From positions 1-13,221 of the forward strand of contig JALTEL010000031.1 in the NCBI GenBank assembly GCA_027073945.1: a DNA stretch of 13,221 nucleotides, given 5' to 3'. This document shows positions 1-7,445 of this stretch, piece after piece. How positions within the stretch are numbered: the stretch's first letter is position 1; each line of letters begins with the position of its first letter. Source of the DNA: Caldifarciminota bacterium. GTDB taxonomy: Bacteria > WOR-3 > Hydrothermia > UBA1063 > CAJXJZ01. The notes under the pieces are model-generated. The model saw only the letters and a program-made list of their open reading frames with translations, was not told the origin of the DNA and did no database searches. The translations under genes and the position numbers were made by a program.

Positions 1-972
1 AAGATATACAAGGGCAAAGAAGTGACAATAGAAGGCCCTGAATACGAAGGTGTATATGCACTTGGCTCAAATCTTGGAATAGATGATTTTGATTTTATAC
101 TGAAAGTCTCGGATTATGCTAATAGAACGGGTATGGACCATATTTCATTGGGAGTCGTGGTGTCATTTGTTATGGAGCTCTTTGAGCGTAATGTTATAAG
201 CAAAGACGAAATGGATGGTCTTGATGTACATTTCGGAGATAAAGAGCATACATGGGAACTTATTCAGAAAATAGGTAATAATGAGGGGATAGGAGAATTG
301 CTTGCACTTGGTGTTAAGAAAGCCGCAGAAAAAATAGGCAGGGGGGCAGAGAAATACGCCATGCATGTTAAAGGTCAGGAAATATCAGGTCAGGACGGAC
401 GGGGGCACAGGTCTGTTGCCCTTACACATGCCGTTGGTGCAAGAGGTGCCGACCATTTACGTTCTCTTGTAACCGTTGACCAACTCGGATATGATGAGGC
501 TGCCGCAAAGAGGTACGGAAGGGATAAATTACCTGAGATATGCAATCCATATACGGAAAAATACAAGGCTTATGCCGTAAAGGTAACCGAGGATGTTTTC
601 ACTGTCAGAGATGCTGCGATAGTGTGCTGGTACACTATGGGGTGGCCACCTCTGTTCTGGGTGGATGATATGGCAATGATACTGCCTTTTGCAACAGGTA
701 TTCAGGATTTTGGAGACGAAAAATTCCTTATGGAGGTCGGAGAGCGCATTGTCAATCAGAAAAGGCTGTTCAATCTCAGGGAGGGTCTGAAGCCTTCCGA
801 TGACACACTTCCTGACAGATTCACAAAAGAGCCACTACCAAAGGGGCCTGCAAAAGGACAGGTTGTTGACCTTGAGCGACTTTTAAACGAGTATTATCAA
901 TTAAGAGGTTGGGATAGAAAAACGGGGAAGATAGAGCAGCGTACCTTGCAGAGACTGCACCTATCCGAGTGA
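1..972 (+). CDS. Aldehyde:ferredoxin oxidoreductase family protein, C-terminal part (5' end outside window)
   Basis: The frame is open from base 1, so this is the last ~323 codons of a protein that is usually about 600 residues long. The family uses a tungsten (or molybdenum) bis-pyranopterin cofactor and a [4Fe-4S] cluster to oxidise aldehydes to acids with ferredoxin, normally in the cytoplasm of anaerobes. Visible family signatures are GPEYEG followed by GSNLGIDD near the left edge, the RGADHLRS segment (about bases 448-468), and a D-x-x-I-V-C motif (Asp codon 610, Cys codon 625) that matches the family's D-x-x-G-L-C, whose Cys is the fourth cluster ligand. The closing FNLREG...DTLPDR block is also typical. 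The first three cluster cysteines and the N-terminal cofactor domain lie upstream of the window. No cofactor-synthesis gene is visible nearby. The subfamily (AOR, FOR, GAPOR, WOR or BamB-like) cannot be decided from this half, so the substrate is unknown. It stops at TGA 970-972. Confidence 0.93.
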   Translation, partial: KIYKGKEVTIEGPEYEGVYALGSNLGIDDFDFILKVSDYANRTGMDHISLGVVVSFVMELFERNVISKDEMDGLDVHFGDKEHTWELIQKIGNNEGIGELLALGVKKAAEKIGRGAEKYAMHVKGQEISGQDGRGHRSVALTHAVGARGADHLRSLVTVDQLGYDEAAAKRYGRDKLPEICNPYTEKYKAYAVKVTEDVFTVRDAAIVCWYTMGWPPLFWVDDMAMILPFATGIQDFGDEKFLMEVGERIVNQKRLFNLREGLKPSDDTLPDRFTKEPLPKGPAKGQVVDLERLLNEYYQLRGWDRKTGKIEQRTLQRLHLSE

Positions 973-977
973 GCTTT

Positions 978-1013
978 TACCATCCTCTTATGGGTAATAT
1001 GATGAGGATGGTA
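978..1013 (+). terminator. Hairpin after the aldehyde oxidoreductase gene (weak terminator candidate)
   Basis: A perfect 10-bp inverted repeat pairs TACCATCCTC (978-987) with GAGGATGGTA (1004-1013) around a 16-base loop, beginning 5 bases after the stop codon. The position suits transcription termination. No U-tract follows on either strand, so it does not look like a standard intrinsic terminator. It could instead be an mRNA-stabilising 3' hairpin or a dyad operator close to the next promoter. Confidence 0.4.
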
Positions 1014-1020
1014 GGGACTC

Positions 1021-1049
1021 TTGATAGTACATATAAAATGCTTTAAAAT
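1021..1049 (+). promoter_or_regulatory. Sigma70-type promoter for the FG-GAP protein unit
   Basis: TTGATA (1021-1026) matches the -35 consensus at 5 of 6 positions, and TAAAAT (1044-1049) matches the -10 consensus at 5 of 6. The spacing is exactly 17 bases. Transcription would start near base 1056, which is the first base of the ATG of the next gene. A second AT-rich candidate, TATAAA, lies at 1032-1037 but has no good -35 partner. The call rests on motif match and on the similar element at 7397-7425. Confidence 0.5.
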
Positions 1050-1055
1050 TCTATT

Positions 1056-2222
1056 ATGAGCATGTTGTTATATATAGCGTTATCTTTTAATATTGTGGGA
1101 TTTAGAAAATCAGTGCCCGGGCCTTCGTTCAGGGTGCAATTCTATGCCCTTTCCGATCTTGATACGGACGGACGTCCGGATATTTACTGTATTGATATGC
1201 GGGGCAGGGGATATGTCTTTCATAATCTTGGAAGGGCTGTTTATATGAATATCACGGATTCAACTATGCCTGCCGGACTTGTTTATGCTATGGCAGGGGA
1301 TTTTGACAGGGACGGAAAGGTTGACATGGTGGTGTTCAGCGTAGATAGCGCTTTTGTGCTTGCCAATAGAAATATGCACTTTCAAAGGGCATTTTCCCGT
1401 GGTTTGCCGGAAAGGGGGACTATCATTCCGTTTTTGGGAAATAAAGAATACGGGTTTTTATTGAAATGCGATTCTGCGTCCTATTACTACGGCATAGATA
1501 CTTCTTTTAACATTCTGCCTGCCAAAAAGTTGAAATTTCTGCCGCTTGTGATGAAAAAGGCATTATTTGACTTTGACTGCAATGGCAGATTTCAGAGATT
1601 GCGTGTTACACACGATTCCGTTGTTATAAAGTCAGGTCAAAAGAAATTTTATCTGCCAGGCCACGCCTTTTACATAGCGGACATTGATGGCAACGGAAAG
1701 CCTGATATTGTGACGGTTGACACAGTACCACACTACTACACCGTGATAAACAAATGTAAATCTTATAAAATGCTTCTATCTTCGCATCCGCTGAAGGCGG
1801 TATTTTTCAAAAAGAAAAAAGCTTATAAAGTATATTATCCATCGAATATTCAGCCCATTTTATATGCAGGGAAATGGGATTCTGTGCTGGCCTATCAATA
1901 TGTAACGGAAAGACGGGCAAAAATCACAAGGAAATCAAAGATCATATCGTTTGAAACGACAAAAGGGGTCAAAAATCAGCATATTTTAAGGGTTAAAGTA
2001 TCTCATGATACGTTGTTTATAGCCTTTCACGTAAATAAGGACGGTATTTATAAATTGGTAATACAGCAGGACAACACCTATCAAAAGTTGATAAGCAAAG
2101 GATTTTTGTCAGCCGGAGATTACACACAAAAAGTTTTTTCAAAGCACCTTAAAAAAGGAAAGTATGAAGTCTTATTAGTGGCAGGTAGTGAGATATACAG
2201 GGCATTGTTTATTAAAAAATGA
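1056..2222 (+). CDS. Secreted FG-GAP/VCBS-type repeat protein, 388 aa
   Basis: The protein carries calcium-loop motifs of the D-x-D-x-D-G-x-x-D type found in FG-GAP/VCBS beta-propeller blades: residues 34-42, 82-90 and 209-217, plus a decayed copy near 172 (DFDCNG). Such proteins are normally exported and bind ligands or surfaces. The N-terminus is hydrophobic (about residues 3-16) and could be a short signal sequence, but it has no basic residue before the hydrophobic run, which is atypical. Residues after about 220 show no repeats and are rich in Lys, Tyr and beta-type sequence. The start could be ATG 1056 or ATG 1062; an in-frame stop (1044-1046) excludes anything earlier. No Shine-Dalgarno sequence precedes either, and the predicted promoter would give a leaderless message. 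The stop overlaps the next start codon (ATGA). The specific function is unknown. Confidence 0.8.
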   Translation: MSMLLYIALSFNIVGFRKSVPGPSFRVQFYALSDLDTDGRPDIYCIDMRGRGYVFHNLGRAVYMNITDSTMPAGLVYAMAGDFDRDGKVDMVVFSVDSAFVLANRNMHFQRAFSRGLPERGTIIPFLGNKEYGFLLKCDSASYYYGIDTSFNILPAKKLKFLPLVMKKALFDFDCNGRFQRLRVTHDSVVIKSGQKKFYLPGHAFYIADIDGNGKPDIVTVDTVPHYYTVINKCKSYKMLLSSHPLKAVFFKKKKAYKVYYPSNIQPILYAGKWDSVLAYQYVTERRAKITRKSKIISFETTKGVKNQHILRVKVSHDTLFIAFHVNKDGIYKLVIQQDNTYQKLISKGFLSAGDYTQKVFSKHLKKGKYEVLLVAGSEIYRALFIKK

Positions 2223-3556
2223 TTGATAAAATTCCACTCCCTTCGGTTATAGAAGGCATACCCGACATATATTACGTTGTCGGCGGTTGTATAAGGGATT
2301 TTTTGCTGCAAAAGGATTTTAGCGATTTTGATATAGTGGTATTGGACCTTAAAAAGGTATTATCTTACTTTAAAGAGCAAAAGGGCAGGGTAATAACTTT
2401 AAGCGAAGAGGACGGGGAATTTAGAGTCATGTTCGGCAAGTTCTGGGTGGATGTCTCTTCTTTAAAGGGTAGGGATATAACGGAGGATCTTTTAAAAAGA
2501 GATTTCACCATAAATAGTATTGCCTTTGACCCTTTAAAAAATTGCCTTATTGACCCGGCAAATGGTGTATCGGATATCAAAAAAGGCATCATCAGAACTC
2601 ACAGTGAAGAGAATTTGAAAGATGATGCGTTGAGAATTTTGAGAGCAGCGAGGTTTTTCGCAACACTTGGATTTGAAATTGAAACCCGGACCATGGAATT
2701 CATAACAGGTCAAAGGGCGCTCCTTGAGAGAATCTCTCCTGAGAGAATCAGGAATGAGCTTCTTCTGATACTCAATTCCGGAAGGGTATATAAAACGTTT
2801 AAACTACTCTCGGATACGGAAATCCTTGACGTTATTTTCCCTGATGTAACGGCGTTGAGGCATACTGTACAGAGATACTATGAGGGGCAGAATCTGCTTT
2901 ACCATTCGCTACAGGTGCTTAAGTACACGGAGGAATCCCTTTTGGATGTCAATATTGAGAATAAGGGCATGCTTTTGCTCTCAGCTTTTCTTCACGACAT
3001 TGGGAAACCCGAATGCATTGTATATGATGAAGAAGGCAACACGCATTTCTACGGGCATGATAAAAAAGGAGCGCAGAGAGCGGCCCATATGTTGAGAACC
3101 TTGAGATTTTCCAATAAGGAGATTGAGACTGTGACAAAAGTAGTGGGTTTTCATATGTATCCGCACCTGATCGCTGCAGAGGAGAATCTCACAAAAAAAG
3201 CAGCGGCAAGATTCATAAGGAGAACAGAGCCGTTTACGGATTTCCTGCTGAAGTTTGCCGTTGCGGATGCAAAGGCATCTCCGCAGCGCGGAACGGGAAT
3301 GAATGGATATGAAAGACTGCGCAAGATGATAGAAGATATAAGGGAAGAGGAGAAAAGGAGGGGGATGTATAAGCCTATTTTAACCGGTTATGATTTGATA
3401 GGGCTTGGTTTAAAGCCAGGGCCTCTATTCAAATTGATACTTAATGATGTTGAAGATGAAAGGCGCGCGGGTTCTTTACTTAGCAGAGAAGAGGCATTAA
3501 AATATGTAACAGAAAAATATGTGGTTATAAAAAAGGGAGGTAAATATGATAAGTAG
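2219..3556 (+). CDS. tRNA nucleotidyltransferase / poly(A) polymerase family protein with HD domain, 445 aa
   Basis: This is a class II nucleotidyltransferase that adds all or part of the 3' CCA end to tRNA. The head domain shows GGCIRD (22-27) and the metal-binding DFD (36-38), followed by the RDFTINSIA block that forms the nucleotide pocket and the ALRILRAARF neck motif. An HD phosphohydrolase domain follows: His229, the pair His259-Asp260 (LHDIGKP), and His280 (FYGHD). This matches the enzyme type that also removes 2',3'-cyclic or 2'-phosphate ends. At 445 residues it has ordinary length for the HD-containing form. Sequence alone cannot tell a full CCA-adding enzyme from a partner enzyme that adds only CC or A, or from a poly(A) polymerase. 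The start ATG overlaps the upstream stop by 4 bases (ATGA) with no clear Shine-Dalgarno sequence, pointing to translational coupling. Its 3' end overlaps the next gene by 11 bases. Confidence 0.93.
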   Translation: MIDKIPLPSVIEGIPDIYYVVGGCIRDFLLQKDFSDFDIVVLDLKKVLSYFKEQKGRVITLSEEDGEFRVMFGKFWVDVSSLKGRDITEDLLKRDFTINSIAFDPLKNCLIDPANGVSDIKKGIIRTHSEENLKDDALRILRAARFFATLGFEIETRTMEFITGQRALLERISPERIRNELLLILNSGRVYKTFKLLSDTEILDVIFPDVTALRHTVQRYYEGQNLLYHSLQVLKYTEESLLDVNIENKGMLLLSAFLHDIGKPECIVYDEEGNTHFYGHDKKGAQRAAHMLRTLRFSNKEIETVTKVVGFHMYPHLIAAEENLTKKAAARFIRRTEPFTDFLLKFAVADAKASPQRGTGMNGYERLRKMIEDIREEEKRRGMYKPILTGYDLIGLGLKPGPLFKLILNDVEDERRAGSLLSREEALKYVTEKYVVIKKGGKYDK

Positions 3557-6500
3557 ATATATACTGACACTGCTGGTGGCGTGTACCTCGTTGTTGGCAG
3601 GCAATAATGGTCTTATCACAAGACCGGGCAATAGAATACCAAAGGTGCACAAATTCACAAGCAGTGCAAACAACAGGATTGAAGCCCTGAAGGGCATGGA
3701 ATCAAAGGCTCCGAGCATATTCAAGGGAGCATTTGAGGGCATGCATTTCCCGGCTTACAGGCATTCAGCCATAAATGGAAGCAAGGGAGTACTGCTTGGG
3801 GAAGGTTTTGAGGGTGCATTTCCTCCTTCCGGATGGGTGTTGAATTCCACGAATACCGGAGATTCCACCTGGCACAAGGATACGAGATGGGTAAGTTCGG
3901 GCACGTATTCTTCAATAGTCTGGTGGTCATTTACACACCAGGATGAGTGGCTTATAACACCGGAAGTCATACTGACAGGTTCTCCGAACAGCAGTTATGT
4001 TTTCGATTTCAGCACCTATGCACATAAAGGTTCTACATATGGTGACCATTACTATGTTTTGATTTCAACGGATCATCAGGCAACATGGGATACGCTCCTG
4101 GACATTGCCTCATTTACAGCGCCGGATACGGGATGGACTGATACTGTATTTTCTTTTGATCTTTCTGCCTATGCCAATGATACAATAGCCATTGCATTTA
4201 ATGCCACAGACAACATGGCGGTTGGTGATACAGGTCTATGGTATATATGGGGAATAGATGATATAGAAATAAGATATCCGTCTCAACATGATGTTGCTGC
4301 GCTTGCCATTACCTCTCCTGCTGATACGCTGTTAACACCCGATGTATCGGTTGATTTGCGCGCCAGTTTTTACAATCCGGGCCTTTCCGAGGATACATTC
4401 AATGTGACGTATCAGGTGGACTCAGAAGGCATCAATATTTTTCAGAACACCATAAATATTTCATTGGCATCAGGCGCTCAAACAGACACGTTTTTCGGCA
4501 CCTGGACACCCCATGGCAGAAATATTCACTATAGTCTCACAGCATTCACCTCTCTTGCAACAGACGAAGATAACTCCAATGATACGGTTTATATGAATGT
4601 TCTGTCCTTTGACCCGCACCATGGAGGACCTGATAATTTCTACTATACATTTGTGGATAACGATGCACCGGATGGCCCTACATTTGCATGGATTGATGCC
4701 AATACAGGAACGCCAATTACACTGGATGACGATGATACGACAACTATTGACCTGCCTTTTGATTTTCCCTTTTATACGTCAAAAATAAGGCATTTAGTGC
4801 TTTCTTCAAACGGATTTCTGGCGCAGGCCACGGATTACAGTGATTTGAGCAATGAGCAGCTTCCTGACCCTGATAAAAACAATCTCATTGCAATGTGGTG
4901 GGATGACCTGAATCCGAGTGCTCAGGGCAATATCTATTACTATGTAGCTGCTGACTCAAGTTACGTCATAATAGAGTTTGACAATATAGTGCACTATGGG
5001 CAGACAGCGGGAAATACATTTGAAGTAATACTCTATCCTGACGGGAATATACTTTTGCAGTACATGCAGGTTGATGCTTCTTATGCTGCTTCATCAACGA
5101 TAGGGATACAGGGAGGCACTGGCGAGCAAAACAATTATCTTCAGTACACATATAATGGATATCCTTTAGTGCCCCATAATGGCCTTGCAATTTTATACAA
5201 ATATCCTGTTTTCAACCATGATTACGCTGTGACCGCTATTGACAGCTTACCTGAAATAATAGATACCGCGACTTCGCTCTCTCCAATGGCCCTGGTCAGG
5301 AATTTCGGTATAAATCAGGAGACCAATGTGCCTGTTGTAATGGATATAATGAATAATTCAACCGTTGTGTGGACGCAATCGATAAATGTCAGTCTGGATT
5401 CGGCAAGGGATACCGCGATAGCATTCGGACCCACACCCATCCTATCTTCTGCTATGTATACATTTAGCGTTCATACAGAACTTTCTGGAGATGAAAGACC
5501 CAATAACGATACGTTTAATGTGTCGGTCGGTGTATCTGATAAGATACTCGATTTTGAATCCGGACCGGATCTTTTTAAAGCGAATGCCGGATGGCAATGG
5601 GCAGATGTATCCGCTGATACAGCGGGTCCGGCTTCCGGTTATTCAGGCACACATCTCGTTGGTACAATCCCGAACGGAGATTATGAGGATGATGCCAATT
5701 ATACACTTGACAGAAGATTCGTTGTAACTTCTGATAGTGCATACCTTGTATTTGCACATTATTATGATACAGAAAAGGGATATGACGGTGCCAATGTGAA
5801 GATTTCAACGGATGGCACTACATTTACATTGCTGTCGCCTGTTGAGGGCTATGCAGATACCGCTTCTGATTATAATGCGGGAATCCCAGGAGAGCCCTGT
5901 TTCAGCGGGCATGATGCAACGTGGAGAATTGAGAAATTCCCTGTTACTGGTCTGTCAGGGGATACTGTTATTATTAGATGGCAGTTCGGCTCTGACGCTT
6001 CTGTTGATTATCCTGGCTGGTATATAGATGATGTGGCGGGTATAGGTATGTCTCCTCTGTACTATCAACATGATATTCTTGTTCAGGGCATCCCCAACCC
6101 ACCTGTGCTGATGCATCCGAATACTTATTACATACCCGAGGTAGTTGTGGATAATGTTGGATTGAACACGGAAAATTTTCTCGTTGTTACCATTATAGAT
6201 TCAGAGGGTACTGTAATTGACGGGCATACAAACAGCGTGTCTCTATCTCCGTTTGAATCCCAGCATCTGTATCTTGACCCGCTGTTTACCCATGATGTTG
6301 GTGTTACATACCATATAACTGCAAAGGCCATGCTTGCAGATGACAATGACACTACTGATAATCTGCTTGTCAAAACGCTTGCGACCTTCCTTGAAATGGA
6401 TACGATTAACATACCTTATTCAGAAGATTTGCCACAGTTTGACGGCAATGTGGACGCAAAGGAATGGTCGGATGCAGTGAAAGTTGATATAAGTGATGTA

Positions 6501-7313
6501 TATGGAAAGGCGGGGACTTCTATGCCGCCAAATATCTCCCATCTCTATTTAAAAGTGGATACAACGAGGTATATGCTGTATGTGGCCGTTAAACAATGCG
6601 TTGACTCTTCTTATGATGATTACGACCAGATAGGCCTTTTCTTTGATGAGAATAATGATGGTTCATTCCCATCTCCGGGTAATGACGGAGAAGGAAATTA
6701 CTGGGTGGTATATCACCCTCAGCAGGATACGTTCAGTTTTAGGGCACTGCATAACGACGGCAGCGGCTCTAATCCTGTTGTTATGAATACACCGTTTGGC
6801 ATTGGAAAGGATACGGACGGATACATAAATTACGAGGTTAGCATACCTCTGGGTACAGACAACAGTGCCCTGAGTGTTGTTCCCGGTGATACAATGGGTA
6901 TGTTCGTATACAATGATGATGAATCAACGGGTTATTTTTATGCCTGGTGGCCGCAGAGCCTTGATATGGGCAACTGGAACCAGCCATCTTGTTATGGTAA
7001 GGTAATTCTGCCTGAGTGGACGGATATAAATGAACACAACGATAAGAAACTTTACAAACTTGCATTCGGACCTGTGCTTCCGAACATTATCAAGGGCAAC
7101 AGCATTGTGCTTCATTATTCTGTTCCCTCAAAACAAAATGTGGTATTCAGCTTCTATGATGTGCAGGGCAGGATGGTAAATCGTACAAGCAGGCTATCGG
7201 ACAGAGGTATGCACACGCTTAAGGTGGATACCAAACTTCCCGATGGAGTGTACTTTGTTAATATGCAGGCAGGTAAAAAGAATTTTAAGCACAGATTTAT
7301 CATAGCAAGGTAG
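3546..7313 (+). CDS. Large secreted multidomain adhesin-like protein with T9SS-like C-terminal domain, 1255 aa
   Basis: This is an exported modular beta-protein. A signal sequence occupies residues 1-18 (cleavage suggested after Ala18). Domains in order are: a cleaved-adhesin/MAM-like jellyroll (about 83-243, opening GEGFEG and closing WGIDDIEI); an Ig/CARDB-like domain (248-355); a nidogen-like beta-sandwich (about 361-550, with the IAMWWDDL core); a second CARDB-like domain (558-665); a second MAM-like jellyroll (666-835, opening DFESG and closing WYIDDV); a third CARDB-like domain (842-948); a CBM9/DOMON-like domain (about 963-1158, opening FDGNVDAKEW); and a tail of about 85 residues (1169-1255). 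The tail has the YDVQGRMV and LPDGVYFV signatures of type IX secretion sorting or FlgD-like Ig domains. No protease or glycosidase catalytic motif is visible, so adhesion or carbohydrate binding is the likely role (inference). A strong GGGAGG (3535-3540) sits 5 bases before ATG 3546, inside the end of the upstream gene. Each of the three CARDB-like domains opens with an HD[VYI] pattern. Confidence 0.88.
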   Translation: MISRYILTLLVACTSLLAGNNGLITRPGNRIPKVHKFTSSANNRIEALKGMESKAPSIFKGAFEGMHFPAYRHSAINGSKGVLLGEGFEGAFPPSGWVLNSTNTGDSTWHKDTRWVSSGTYSSIVWWSFTHQDEWLITPEVILTGSPNSSYVFDFSTYAHKGSTYGDHYYVLISTDHQATWDTLLDIASFTAPDTGWTDTVFSFDLSAYANDTIAIAFNATDNMAVGDTGLWYIWGIDDIEIRYPSQHDVAALAITSPADTLLTPDVSVDLRASFYNPGLSEDTFNVTYQVDSEGINIFQNTINISLASGAQTDTFFGTWTPHGRNIHYSLTAFTSLATDEDNSNDTVYMNVLSFDPHHGGPDNFYYTFVDNDAPDGPTFAWIDANTGTPITLDDDDTTTIDLPFDFPFYTSKIRHLVLSSNGFLAQATDYSDLSNEQLPDPDKNNLIAMWWDDLNPSAQGNIYYYVAADSSYVIIEFDNIVHYGQTAGNTFEVILYPDGNILLQYMQVDASYAASSTIGIQGGTGEQNNYLQYTYNGYPLVPHNGLAILYKYPVFNHDYAVTAIDSLPEIIDTATSLSPMALVRNFGINQETNVPVVMDIMNNSTVVWTQSINVSLDSARDTAIAFGPTPILSSAMYTFSVHTELSGDERPNNDTFNVSVGVSDKILDFESGPDLFKANAGWQWADVSADTAGPASGYSGTHLVGTIPNGDYEDDANYTLDRRFVVTSDSAYLVFAHYYDTEKGYDGANVKISTDGTTFTLLSPVEGYADTASDYNAGIPGEPCFSGHDATWRIEKFPVTGLSGDTVIIRWQFGSDASVDYPGWYIDDVAGIGMSPLYYQHDILVQGIPNPPVLMHPNTYYIPEVVVDNVGLNTENFLVVTIIDSEGTVIDGHTNSVSLSPFESQHLYLDPLFTHDVGVTYHITAKAMLADDNDTTDNLLVKTLATFLEMDTINIPYSEDLPQFDGNVDAKEWSDAVKVDISDVYGKAGTSMPPNISHLYLKVDTTRYMLYVAVKQCVDSSYDDYDQIGLFFDENNDGSFPSPGNDGEGNYWVVYHPQQDTFSFRALHNDGSGSNPVVMNTPFGIGKDTDGYINYEVSIPLGTDNSALSVVPGDTMGMFVYNDDESTGYFYAWWPQSLDMGNWNQPSCYGKVILPEWTDINEHNDKKLYKLAFGPVLPNIIKGNSIVLHYSVPSKQNVVFSFYDVQGRMVNRTSRLSDRGMHTLKVDTKLPDGVYFVNMQAGKKNFKHRFIIAR

Positions 7314-7328
7314 GACAACCTGTGTTGC

Positions 7329-7350
7329 GGTGTGCCCTCTCGGGCACACC
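7329..7350 (+). terminator. Hairpin terminator candidate after the 1255-aa gene
   Basis: GGTGTGCCC (7329-7337) pairs perfectly with GGGCACACC (7342-7350) around the tetraloop TCTC, 15 bases after the stop codon. The 9-bp GC-rich stem and tight loop are typical of intrinsic terminators. The downstream run (ACAATAATATGATTTT) is only loosely T-rich, so termination efficiency is uncertain. Confidence 0.65.
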
Positions 7351-7396
7351 ACAATAATATGATTTTCGGCGACACTTCGCATTTTGCACGATTTGT

Positions 7397-7425
7397 TTGA
7401 TTAAACACCCGATTAAGTTTAAAAT
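7397..7425 (+). promoter_or_regulatory. Sigma70-type promoter for the transketolase unit
   Basis: TTGATT (7397-7402) and TAAAAT (7420-7425) are separated by exactly 17 bases, and transcription would start near 7432. That leaves a leader of about 14 bases carrying AAGGAGG (7435-7441), 4 bases from the ATG. The -10 and the spacing equal those of the element at 1021-1049, which supports both calls. GATTAA occurs twice (7399-7404 and 7411-7416), and an imperfect GTTT/AAAC dyad covers the -35 (7395-7406); either could be an operator, but this is speculative. Confidence 0.55.
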
Positions 7426-7445
7426 ATTTCAGTTAAGGAGGCAGC

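Noticed and set aside
1..972. Loss of an iron-sulfur ligand, because GSNLGIDD has Leu where some relatives have Cys
   Set aside because: The cluster ligands are a CxxCxxxC group upstream of the window and the later D-x-x-[IG]-[VL]-C cysteine, which is present. The position in GSNxGIDD is not a ligand.
7314..7445. Riboswitch or small RNA in the space before transketolase
   Set aside because: The space is fully accounted for by a terminator-like hairpin, a promoter and a Shine-Dalgarno sequence. The predicted leader is only about 14 bases.
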